Positions 16,739-23,545 of a DNA stretch of 43,960 nucleotides are shown piece by piece. Made by a program: the position numbers and the translations under genes. How positions within the stretch are numbered: position 1 is the stretch's first letter; the number at the start of each line of letters is the position of its first letter. The notes below the pieces were generated by a model. It made no database searches. It was not told where the DNA came from and saw nothing but the letters and a program-made list of their open reading frames with translations. The DNA is from CAISIP01 sp031403955 (GTDB lineage: Bacteria; Pseudomonadota; Gammaproteobacteria; Burkholderiales; Burkholderiaceae_C), in contig JANNGR010000275.1 in the NCBI GenBank assembly GCA_031403955.1, forward strand, positions 1-43,960. Direction: 5' to 3'.

Positions 16739-17035
16739 TCACCTCGTTCTTGGTAGCCAGTAGCCCGGCTCTTTGGCGTCAGGACGGATGGCGTAGACCA
16801 CGATTTCCATGGGCTCTTCGCGATAGACGACGGAAAAGGGAAAGCCTTTGATCCGCATACGGCGGCAACCGTCCTCGTCCGGCTTTCCTGCCTGCGGATT
16901 CGTCTTGATGCGTCCAAAGCTGTCATCGACGGCGATGCGAAACTTCCGAGCGCTTCCAGGACGGGTTGCTTCGTAGTACTTCGTCTCGTGAAGCAACTCG
17001 GCCCTGGCGCTGGAATCAAGGCGCAGTCGCCTCAC
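16739..17035 (-). CDS. ParE/RelE-superfamily toxin
   Basis: A 98-residue toxin with the family pattern: SSARAELLHETKYYEATRPGSARKF, then GRIKTNPQAGKPDEDGCRRMRIKGFPFSVVYREEPMEIVVYAI. The conserved order of core strands is complete. Its start overlaps the antitoxin stop by 4 bases. Its stop codon abuts the truncated dehydrogenase fragment exactly, marking an insertion or recombination point. It may act on gyrase (ParE) or ribosome-bound mRNA (RelE); which one cannot be told here. Confidence 0.85.
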   Translation of the reverse strand: MRRLRLDSSARAELLHETKYYEATRPGSARKFRIAVDDSFGRIKTNPQAGKPDEDGCRRMRIKGFPFSVVYREEPMEIVVYAIRPDAKEPGYWLPRTR

Positions 17036-17262
17036 GGCGCGAGCCGCTTCGCCTCGTCCATAACTTCGTCGGCTTCGTACAGAACAGCCTCGCCGCGCTC
17101 GTACGCGGATACCCTGCGCCTGATTTCAAGTCGCCAAGCTTCCTCGACCACTGGATCAGGAGACTCACAGAGAGAGTCGATTAGCAAGTTCACCAGGCGC
17201 TCGCGGTCCTTCGCGTCCAGGGCGCGGCCTCGTTGCGCAAGTTCAGCTACGGTGTCAGGCAT
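17032..17262 (-). CDS. addiction-module antitoxin (ParD-like/TIGR02574-type)
   Basis: A 76-residue acidic protein starting MPDTVAELAQRGRALDAKDR and continuing LVNLLIDSLCESPDPVVEEAWRLEIRRRVSAYERGEA. This is the hallmark of the short addiction-module component that precedes ParE/RelE-like toxins. A GGAG seven nt before the ATG supports the start. The toxin start overlaps its stop. The pair appears intact. Confidence 0.85.
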   Translation of the reverse strand: MPDTVAELAQRGRALDAKDRERLVNLLIDSLCESPDPVVEEAWRLEIRRRVSAYERGEAVLYEADEVMDEAKRLAP

Positions 17263-17328
17263 GACATGGCTCCAGTGCGACCGAATCTTACAACGCCTTC
17301 GCCTACAAAGCTGACTTGTGACGCCTTC

Positions 17329-17430
17329 ATCGGGATAGCCTCGATTCAAAGGATACAAGGAAGAAGCCCCACGGCCCCTACCTCCCACACCACCGGACAT
17401 ACGGGTACGTATCCGGCGGTTCGGCAGATT
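17329..17430 (-). mobile_element. group II intron 3' end (domains V and VI) remnant
   Basis: On the minus strand, 17422-17390 reads AACCGCCGGATACG-TACC-CGTATGTCCGGTGG. It folds into a ~34-nt stem with a tetraloop and a two-base bulge in the 3' strand, the layout of domain V. GGTGTGGGAGG follows, then a domain VI-like stretch, then the typical intron terminus CTATCCCGAT at 17338-17329. A catalytic-triad-like CGC lies in the lower stem. No reverse transcriptase/maturase is recognisable upstream, so the element is ORF-less or decayed. It ends 67 bases upstream of the ParD-like antitoxin start. Confidence 0.7.
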
Positions 17431-17968
17431 AAGTCGCCCCAGCCAACACACAGGGTTCGCCCTTGAAACCGAAGCGTCGTCTGCAGTCTTTCCACCAAGG
17501 GCGTCATGCCACAGCCCATGGCCACTGCGCTGGCATAGGCTGCTCGGAAAAGTTGCCGGATGGAAATTGTTGTTTGATTTCTTGCCAGACGTGAATCCGA
17601 AGATGCAATAAAACAGGTCAGCCCGGCGGTGGGCAAACTCAGGCTTTCCCTTTGTGGCACGGATTGGTAATGACCACGGGAACGCAATAAACTCCCACCG
17701 AGCGGCGCAGTGTCAGAGTCGCTGCTTCGTCGCGCTGTACCGGCCTGCACAGACAGGCCGTGAGCCGCAGCGCTCCGTATCTGGGCCCGCACGGCAATGC
17801 CAGTGCAACCACGCCGACGGTAGATGTGCAGTCTGTTCCTCGTTTCCCCGCACCTTCAATTCATGCCAATGCAGGAAATACCGTCTATCAGAAAAAAACA
17901 AATACATGCCGCTACTTGACTACTTGGGAAGTCCCGGTACAAGGATTAAATTTCCTTGCGAGCAACCC
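17431..17968. other. no recognisable gene; possible 5' part of the intron remnant
   Basis: About 540 bases without a supported gene. Open frames on the minus strand show no family resemblance, including none to reverse transcriptase. GTGCG at 17792-17788 (minus) resembles the consensus 5' end of group II introns, which would make an ORF-less intron of about 460 nt, but that boundary is only a guess. Confidence 0.3.
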
Positions 17969-18256
17969 TCATGAAAGGTGCAGGGTCAATTCCTTACCGC
18001 ACGCTTCTACGTACTTCCGAAGGGTGGAAAGAGACGGCGAATGCTTGCCTGTTGCGAGCGATCGTTCGAGGCGTGCCACCGCAGGTGGTTGAGTTCCCAT
18101 GCGTTCGGCAACCTGTGCCTGAGTTAGGCCGGCAGCATGCCGAGCTTTCAACAGCAGGTCGAGAAGTACACCTTCTTCGCGCTCAATACGTTCAACTTCC
18201 TTTCGAACACCGGGCCGGCGCATTAGCTTTGCAACAACTTGATCATGAGTTCGCAT
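17969..18256 (-). CDS. XRE-family antitoxin (HigA-like)
   Basis: A 95-residue protein with an N-terminal helix (MRTHDQVVAKLMRRPGVRKE) and an XRE helix-turn-helix (LLLKARHAAGLTQAQVAERMGTQPPAVARLERSL). The end GKHSPSLSTLRKYVEACGKELTLHLS is typical of HigA partners of Gp49/RelE toxins. The C-terminal scrap of such a toxin overlaps its start. The antitoxin looks intact. Confidence 0.85.
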   Translation of the reverse strand: MRTHDQVVAKLMRRPGVRKEVERIEREEGVLLDLLLKARHAAGLTQAQVAERMGTQPPAVARLERSLATGKHSPSLSTLRKYVEACGKELTLHLS

Positions 18257-18338
18257 GTTTGACCTCTTTCATGCGCTTGCGCGCTACTTCAATCTGCCTT
18301 GGGGGTGTCTTCTGAGTCTTCTTGATGAACGAGTGAAG
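18243..18338 (-). pseudogene. HigB-type toxin, C-terminal scrap
   Basis: In one minus-strand frame the sequence reads LHSFIKKTQKTPPRQIEVAR and then KRMKEVKHANS before a stop. This is the end of RelE/Gp49 toxins (typically HGFxKKTQKTPxxEIxxAxxR). The stop lies just inside the antitoxin start, as in intact operons. Everything upstream of this 31-residue tail is replaced by an unrelated transporter fragment. Confidence 0.65.
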
Positions 18339-18666
18339 CAATCAGGCCGCCGGCCGCGGCGAACTCGCGATACCGGTTGATCGCGGGCACCGCGTGGCAG
18401 ACCGTCAGGGCGGCGAGCTTTCGGCTCTGGGAATTGAAGAATGTATCGGTGCCGACGTCGTACAGATCTTCGGGCTGAATACCTGTGTGTTTCGCGATCC
18501 GAGCGAGCATCCGCGGACTAAGTTCCTCGCCGTCGTGGAACGCAAAGACGAAACCCGGCCACCCCTCTCGATGCAGTGTGCGATGAGACCCGGACTGGCG
18601 CTTGACCTGCCACCCAAGCTTGAGACGCGCAGCAAGAACACGCCTGGCCTTAGGTGATGGCCCACC
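18289..18666 (-). pseudogene. chimeric relic: hicA toxin fused to a substrate-binding-protein fragment
   Basis: One continuous minus-strand frame first encodes a HicA toxin body: SPKARRVLAARLKLGWQVKR, QSGSHRTLHREGWPGFVFAF, then HDGEELSPRMLARIAKHTGI. At about 18462 it passes without a stop into YDVGTDTFFNSQ...HAVPAINRYREFAAAGGLI, a piece resembling the C-terminal region of COG2984-type ABC substrate-binding proteins. The frame then reads the higB remnant out of frame to a stop at 18289. The ATG that overlaps the hicB stop is one frame off and hits TAA after seven codons, so hicA seems to have lost its start by an indel. Confidence 0.65.
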
Positions 18667-18669
18667 GGC

Positions 18670-18879
18670 TCATGCAGCCGTTGGCAGCGAAATGTTGATT
18701 CCAATTGGGTGACCTTCGCCGTGCTCAAGGCGCTCGGCCAAAACCCGGAGTGCGAGCACTTCTACCTTGGCCATCGCCTCGTTTGCTGAACTGCCATATG
18801 CGAGCGCACCGGGCAATTCTCCGACTTCTGCCAGCCAACGACCATCGACTTCGAGCTCACAGGCAAGGGGGAAATTCAT
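18670..18879 (-). CDS. hicB: HicB-family antitoxin
   Basis: A 69-residue protein starting MNFPLACELEVDGRWLAEVG, then LPGALAYGSSANEAMAKVEVLALRVLAERLEHGE, the partial RNase H-like fold of HicB antitoxins. An RBS (GGAGG, 5 nt before ATG 18879) sets the start; an upstream frame from 18936 is unlikely. The hicA relic follows immediately, but its ATG, overlapping this stop, is out of frame. The antitoxin half is preserved. Confidence 0.8.
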   Translation of the reverse strand: MNFPLACELEVDGRWLAEVGELPGALAYGSSANEAMAKVEVLALRVLAERLEHGEGHPIGINISLPTAA

Positions 18880-19130
18880 GGATGCCTCCGTAGTGCCGAC
18901 GAGTTTATCTCGGGCAGGCCAGCGACGCCCAACCATTGACGTGCCCGGACTGCGTCCCTGGTGTCGTAGACAGCAGCGGCACGACAGCTCACTGGGCAGC
19001 CGCTTGAAATGTTCCCGTCAGCATTAGCGATCTCAGCCCCCAGGAATGGAAGGAACGTGGCCCGGACCCGTTCCCCCCGCCCTGGGCCAGCACCTGGGGT
19101 GAGGACAGCAGTTCAGTATGTATCGAAGCG

Positions 19131-19770
19131 CAGCTACCTGACCATCACGATTTCCGCCTCACCACGGCCGAAACCGCCCCACATGGTAAGGCGCCATGTC
19201 GATAGTCGGCGTGTGTCCCTGCACCAGATCCGCGACCAGGCGCGCCGTCACGCCAGCCAGCGTAAGCCCCAGGTGCTGGTGACCAAACGCGAAATAGACA
19301 CCCCGATGCCGGGGCGCTTGGCAGATCACCGGCAGATGGTCCGGCAACGAGGGACGAAATCCCATCCAGGTGCTGGCCTGCTCAGTGACGGTTGTCGGAA
19401 ACAGCGCCACCATTTGCCGCTTAAGTAGTTCAAAACGGCGCTGGTCGGGCGGCAATCGCAGGCCACCAAACTCCACTGTGCCGGTCATGCGCAAGCCAAT
19501 GGCCATCGGCGTCACGATCACATGGCGCTCGGTCGAGGCTATCGGGCAAACGATCCTTCCGGGCCGGTCCAGCGTGATGTGGTAACCACGTTCGGTGTCC
19601 AGGGGCACGTGGTAGCCCAGGCTGGCGGCCAGTGGTTTGGACCAGGCACCGGCGCAGAGCACCAGTTGTTGGCAGCGTATCAATTGCCCATGCTCCAGCG
19701 TCAACTTAACCGGATCGTCCTGGTCTTGGTCGAGCCGCAACACCCTGGCCTGCCGCACGCGGCCACCGGC
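19131..19770. repeat. direct repeat copy B
   Basis: Partner of the repeat at 16095-16738, in the same orientation. The shared part includes a short non-coding stretch (gctacct...cacgatttccgcctcacca) and the 3' ~600 bases of the dehydrogenase gene. About 2.4 kb of TA genes and the intron remnant lie between the copies. Confidence 0.85.
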
Positions 19771-20418
19771 ACGCAACAATGCATTTACCAAACCCACACA
19801 AACCGCGTGCGGATCATCGACGTGACCGGTGCCGGGATAGAACACGCCACCCCCGATGTTGGGATTGAGCCCCGGCGATTTGGCGTGTATGGCACCGGCC
19901 GGCAGCACGTCGGTCTGGATGCCATAGGGCCGCAAGCTTGCGGCGTGTTTGAGCGCCACCTGCTCGCCCGCGGATGTTTCCCAGACCCGAAAATAACCGT
20001 CCATATGCAGCAGGTGCGCAATACCGGCATGGCTCAACAAGTCCACCGTATCCGCGCCAGCCGTCTGTTGCAGCGCCATCAGCGCCGCAACGCCGCGCGC
20101 AAATGAGGCCGGGCGTGCGGCCCAGACAAACCGGGCCAGCCAGGGAAGAATAGGCAACAGGTAGCCGGCGCGCAAGCGCAACGGGCTGTTGGCGTCGAGC
20201 AAATAACGCCAGCTAGAGCGAATCACTTCGGCACTAGCCAACGGAAAAACCTGCTCGGTCGCGATATGCCCGGCGTTACCAAAACTGGCGCCGAGGCCAG
20301 GCGCTTGCGTGTCTACCAGCAACACATCGCGCCCCGCATCCGCCAGCCGCAGCGCACAGGCCGCGCCAACCAGACCGGCGCCGACAACTGCTACTTGCGC
20401 GTCAAGTCCTGGCGCCAC
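19159..20418 (-). CDS. FAD-dependent D-amino-acid dehydrogenase (DadA-like), possibly D-hydroxyproline dehydrogenase
   Basis: A 419-residue DAO-family flavoprotein. The N-terminal dinucleotide-binding motif is VAVVGAGLVGAACALRLADA, followed by GASFGNAGHIA, typical of DadA-like enzymes. The C-terminal FAD contact lies in YFAFGHQHLGLTLAGVTARLV. GTG 20418, after the upstream gene's stop at 20435, gives a family-like N-terminus; GTG/ATG starts near 20505-20538 would overlap that gene. The pairing with a dihydrodipicolinate-synthase-family gene is that of hydroxyproline catabolism, where such an enzyme oxidises cis-4-hydroxy-D-proline. That assignment is inference. A truncated second copy lies at 16124-16738. 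Confidence 0.8.
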   Translation of the reverse strand: MAPGLDAQVAVVGAGLVGAACALRLADAGRDVLLVDTQAPGLGASFGNAGHIATEQVFPLASAEVIRSSWRYLLDANSPLRLRAGYLLPILPWLARFVWAARPASFARGVAALMALQQTAGADTVDLLSHAGIAHLLHMDGYFRVWETSAGEQVALKHAASLRPYGIQTDVLPAGAIHAKSPGLNPNIGGGVFYPGTGHVDDPHAVCVGLVNALLRAGGRVRQARVLRLDQDQDDPVKLTLEHGQLIRCQQLVLCAGAWSKPLAASLGYHVPLDTERGYHITLDRPGRIVCPIASTERHVIVTPMAIGLRMTGTVEFGGLRLPPDQRRFELLKRQMVALFPTTVTEQASTWMGFRPSLPDHLPVICQAPRHRGVYFAFGHQHLGLTLAGVTARLVADLVQGHTPTIDMAPYHVGRFRPW

Positions 20419-20434
20419 AGGCGGCTTGCCATTC

Positions 20435-21343
20435 TCAAAGCCCGGGAAACCGCGGCCTGGTCGCCAGCGCCCGGTCAATGATGGCAATGGCTTGCGCCAG
20501 CTCATCACCCGCGAGCACCAGCCGCGGCGCGCGCACATGGACGCTACCCAAACCGACGCGCGACTGCACCAGTTTGATCAACTGCACAAATTTCGGCACC
20601 ACGTCCAAACGCAGCAAGGGCAGAAACCAGTGGTACAGCGGCGTGGCCTCAGCCAAGCGGCCGGCGCGAGCCAGCTCGAACAAAACCACCGACTCGCGCG
20701 GAAATGCATTCACCAGGCCCGCCACCCAGCCGCTGGCACCGGCCGCTATGCCTTCCACGATCAGATCGTCCACGCCAATCAGTATCCAAAGCCGCTCGCC
20801 CAGCGCAGCCTTGATGGCCGCAATTCGCCTCACATCGGCGCTGGACTCCTTGACGGCCACAAAATTGGCGTGTTCACCGGCCAGTTCCAACATCTGCTGC
20901 GCGTCGAAGTCGGTCTTGTAGGCGACCGGGTTGTTGTACAACATGCATGGCAGTGGGGTGGCGCCAATCACGGCGCTGACATGGGCATTCATCTCGCGCC
21001 AGTCGGTCGAGTAGACATAAGGTGGCAACACCATCAGGCCGGCGCAGCCCAGCGTTTGGGCCACGCGCGCAAACTGCACCGCGTCGGCGGTCGCCAGCGC
21101 GGCCACGCCGGGCACCACTGCGCCGCGTCCCGCTACGGCCTTGATGACGGTCTGCAACACGGCGCGTTTTTCATCCGGCGCCAGCGTCGCTGTCTCGCCC
21201 AGCGAGCCCAGCGGCACGATGCCGGTACAACCCGCCGCCATCAGCAGGTCCACATGCCGGGCCAAAAAGCCGTGGTCAACCGAACCATCGGCCAGGAACG
21301 GAGTGGTGATGGCGGGCAATACGCCTTGCCAGAAACTGGGCAT
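20435..21343 (-). CDS. dihydrodipicolinate synthase family protein, candidate pyrroline-hydroxy-carboxylate deaminase
   Basis: A 302-residue aldolase of the DapA/NAL superfamily. The N-terminal phosphate-loop-like segment is PLGSLGETATL, the Tyr motif is LYNNPVAYKTDF, and the Schiff-base Lys lies in NFVAVKESSADVRRI. The true DapA of a cell is rarely found in such a setting. Next to a DadA-like dehydrogenase the likely role is 1-pyrroline-4-hydroxy-2-carboxylate deaminase (HypD/LhpC), but other 2-keto-acid lyase activities are possible. ATG 21343 is preferred over TTG 21358. Confidence 0.8.
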   Translation of the reverse strand: MPSFWQGVLPAITTPFLADGSVDHGFLARHVDLLMAAGCTGIVPLGSLGETATLAPDEKRAVLQTVIKAVAGRGAVVPGVAALATADAVQFARVAQTLGCAGLMVLPPYVYSTDWREMNAHVSAVIGATPLPCMLYNNPVAYKTDFDAQQMLELAGEHANFVAVKESSADVRRIAAIKAALGERLWILIGVDDLIVEGIAAGASGWVAGLVNAFPRESVVLFELARAGRLAEATPLYHWFLPLLRLDVVPKFVQLIKLVQSRVGLGSVHVRAPRLVLAGDELAQAIAIIDRALATRPRFPGL

Positions 21344-21358
21344 GGTTGGGTCTTTCAA

Positions 21359-21683
21359 GAGTTAAAGCGAGCCGGTAAATCGAAGTTTCAGTGAAGACTG
21401 ACTGGTACGCAAGTTAGGTCGCAACCAAAACACACGGCTGTGCGCAGCGTGAAGATACTTCGTCGTGCAACCGGCCGCCTGGACCAACGGTGCGTCGTAT
21501 TTTCGGGTTGCGAAGCGCAGCCACCAACCGGACCGGCATGGTTAATCCATTGTGCCTTCTGCGCGGTGGCCGTTGCAACTTTGGCTTTAGACGGCTAACG
21601 ACGATTGAGCTAGGGCCACTGATTGAGCGGCACAACCGGCTGGCTTTACAGTTGGCGCGGTAGCGGGAGCAGTGCGCAATTCA
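21359..21683. other. gene-free stretch, nothing recognised
   Basis: About 325 bases between the aldolase start and the higA end. No ORF with family resemblance, no convincing terminator and no integron-type core sites were seen. It should contain the promoter of the minus-strand aldolase/dehydrogenase pair. Confidence 0.4.
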
Positions 21684-21980
21684 TTAGGCCAGATTCAGCG
21701 GCTCAATCTGTGCGACTACCTTCTTCAAAGCTTTCTCGGAAGCGGCCAGGTCGTACTGAGCCTGCATATGCAGCCACGATTCGGCACTGCCGCCCAACGC
21801 GGCAGCCAGCCGCACAGCCATGTCGGCACTAACGCCATTCTTGCCATTCAGAACATTTGAGAGTGTGACCCGGGTTACGCCAATGCGCCGTGCGAAGTCT
21901 GTCACCGTATTACCGGTGCCGCTGAATACGCCATCCCTCAAGACTTCTCCTGGGTGAGGCGGGTTGTACATGCGCGTCAT
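21684..21980 (-). CDS. higA: HigA-family antitoxin
   Basis: A 98-residue XRE protein starting MTRMYNPPHPGEVLRDGVFS, the signature N-terminus of HigA/VapI antitoxins, with the HTH VTDFARRIGVTRVTLSNVLNGKNGVSADMAVRLAAAL. It follows higB by 11 bases in the toxin-first order typical of higBA. Both genes appear intact. The upstream palindromic promoter is its likely autoregulatory target. Confidence 0.9.
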   Translation of the reverse strand: MTRMYNPPHPGEVLRDGVFSGTGNTVTDFARRIGVTRVTLSNVLNGKNGVSADMAVRLAAALGGSAESWLHMQAQYDLAASEKALKKVVAQIEPLNLA

Positions 21981-21991
21981 CGTCTCTCCTT

Positions 21992-22261
21992 CTAGTGGTA
22001 GTCCCGGTAATCCACCAACACAGCGTCCTCGCCTTCGAAGGCAAAAGTCATGCGCCAGTTTCCATTGACCCATACGGACCAGTGCCCGGTCGTCAGCGGG
22101 TGTAGCCTCCAACCCGGCATCACCATGTCGTCCGGCCCCCTCGCCCCATCAAGTTTGGCCAGTTGCAGTCGCAAGCGCGTTGCATGGGAAGGCTGAATAC
22201 CGGCCTTGGTACCCGTTCTGAAAAACTGCTCAAGCCCTTTATGCTTGAAGGTACGAATCAT
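21992..22261 (-). CDS. higB: HigB-family toxin
   Basis: An 89-residue RelE-fold mRNA interferase: MIRTFKHKGLEQFFRTGTKA, then PSHATRLRLQLAKLDGARGP, PGWRLHPLTTGHWSVWVNGNWRMTF and VLVDYRDYH. This is the complete HigB pattern, with the conserved basic and aromatic residues (GxWxxxVxGNWRMTF). No RBS precedes the ATG, and the promoter lies so close that the transcript may be leaderless. One of three apparently intact TA pairs in the window. Confidence 0.9.
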   Translation of the reverse strand: MIRTFKHKGLEQFFRTGTKAGIQPSHATRLRLQLAKLDGARGPDDMVMPGWRLHPLTTGHWSVWVNGNWRMTFAFEGEDAVLVDYRDYH

Positions 22262-22267
22262 GGGTCA

Positions 22268-22296
22268 AGTGTAAATAGTCTATTGACAGTTGTCAA
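22268..22296 (-). promoter_or_regulatory. higBA promoter with palindromic operator over the -35
   Basis: On the minus strand there is TTGACA (22296-22291), a 17-base spacer and TACACT (22273-22268), a good sigma-70 match. TTGACA-AC-TGTCAA (22283-22296) is a perfect inverted repeat covering the -35, a natural HigA operator. The -10 ends 6 bases before the higB ATG, which places the expected start of transcription at or next to the A of the ATG. Confidence 0.65.
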
Positions 22297-22458
22297 AGTT
22301 CTCGATCGGGTCGCTCAGGCCGCCGACCTTGATGGCATTCCAAACCCGGCATCGGTGCGCCAAGCGTAGCTCTTCGTGACAGACCATGGTGCGATACTCG
22401 GTCTGGGGCGGTTGAATTGCCTATCCGTTATCCGGCTCGGTACCAGGGGACAAAAGCA

Positions 22459-23529
22459 ATGCGGGCAACAAAATCAATGCGGGCAGTGGTCGTGCGCCAG
22501 ACTGGTGCCGCCGACGTGCTTCGCATCGAGGAGGTTGCGACACCACGGGCGGGTCCGCGAGAGGTATTGATCCGCGTCGCCGCTTGCGGCGTGTGCACCC
22601 TTGACGTGGTCACCCGCAACGGCACCTATCGCAACAACGTGCAGTTGCCGTTGATTCCGGGCCACGAGATCGCCGGCACGGTCGTCGCAACCGGAACCGA
22701 GGTGCGGCGTTTGCGCATCGGCGAGCGAGTCGCGACCACCCAGCGTTATCACATCTGCGGTAGCTGCCGCTGGTGCAGTGGCGGGCTTGAGCCGCTGTGC
22801 GCCGAACGACGCTTTCTTGGCCAGCAAGGAATGGTCGGCGGGTACGCCGAATACGTCGCGGTAGAGGAAGCCAACGTGGCCGTCGTGCCCGCGGGCGTGC
22901 AAGACGAGGAAGCGGCGATTGCCGCCTGCGCCATCGGCACCTGCCTGAACGCGGTGCGCGAGGTCGGACACATTGGCATTGGCGACCGGGTTCTGGTGAG
23001 CGGCGCCGGCGGCGGCCTCGGCGTGCACGCGGTGCAACTGGCGCGGCTCGCCGGCGCGCTTGTCATCGCCCAGACCACCTCGCCCGACAAGGCGGCGCTG
23101 CTGGCTGAGCTCGGCGCGCACGAAGTGCTGGTGACCGAGCGCAACGAAGACTTTTCCGCTCGGGTACGCGCCCTGACCGGCGCGGACGGAGTGGACGTAA
23201 TCATCGACAACGTCGGCACGCCATCCTTCACGGCGCTGCGCAAGAGCCTTGCCATCAACGGCCGCTGGATCCTGGTCGGCCAGCTGAATGGCGATTTCGT
23301 GCCGTTCAATCCGGCGCAACTGTTCTTGCGCAACCAGTCCATGCTTTCGGTGCACAGCACCACCCGCACGCAGCTTGAAGACGTGCTGGCGCTAATCGCG
23401 CGCAAGGCGATCCGGCCGGTGATCAGCGGTTCACACCGCCTCGATCAAGCCGGCGCGGTGCACCAGCGCATGGAGCGCGGCGGCGTCGCCGGGCGCATCG
23501 TGCTGCGACCCGGTGAGGTCGTGACATGA
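22459..23529 (+). CDS. zinc-dependent alcohol dehydrogenase (MDR family)
   Basis: A 356-residue medium-chain dehydrogenase. The catalytic-zinc Cys is in AACGVCTLDVV, with GHEIAGTVVATG following. The structural-zinc Cys set lies in CGSCRWCSGGLEPLC, and the Rossmann motif is GAGGGLGVHAVQLARLAG. An RBS (AGGGG, about 9 nt before ATG 22459) favours that start over ATG 22477. It is the first gene of the transporter operon and ends 16 bases before livH. Its substrate is unknown. The linkage suggests it acts on a compound imported by the ABC system. Confidence 0.88.
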   Translation: MRATKSMRAVVVRQTGAADVLRIEEVATPRAGPREVLIRVAACGVCTLDVVTRNGTYRNNVQLPLIPGHEIAGTVVATGTEVRRLRIGERVATTQRYHICGSCRWCSGGLEPLCAERRFLGQQGMVGGYAEYVAVEEANVAVVPAGVQDEEAAIAACAIGTCLNAVREVGHIGIGDRVLVSGAGGGLGVHAVQLARLAGALVIAQTTSPDKAALLAELGAHEVLVTERNEDFSARVRALTGADGVDVIIDNVGTPSFTALRKSLAINGRWILVGQLNGDFVPFNPAQLFLRNQSMLSVHSTTRTQLEDVLALIARKAIRPVISGSHRLDQAGAVHQRMERGGVAGRIVLRPGEVVT

Positions 23530-23545
23530 AGGCGAGGATAGGCCA

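Noticed and set aside
15554..22261. Integron cassette array, suggested by many small TA genes
   Set aside because: No integrase and no convincing attC core sites were seen, and the TA genes are not evenly spaced or separated by similar imperfect palindromes.
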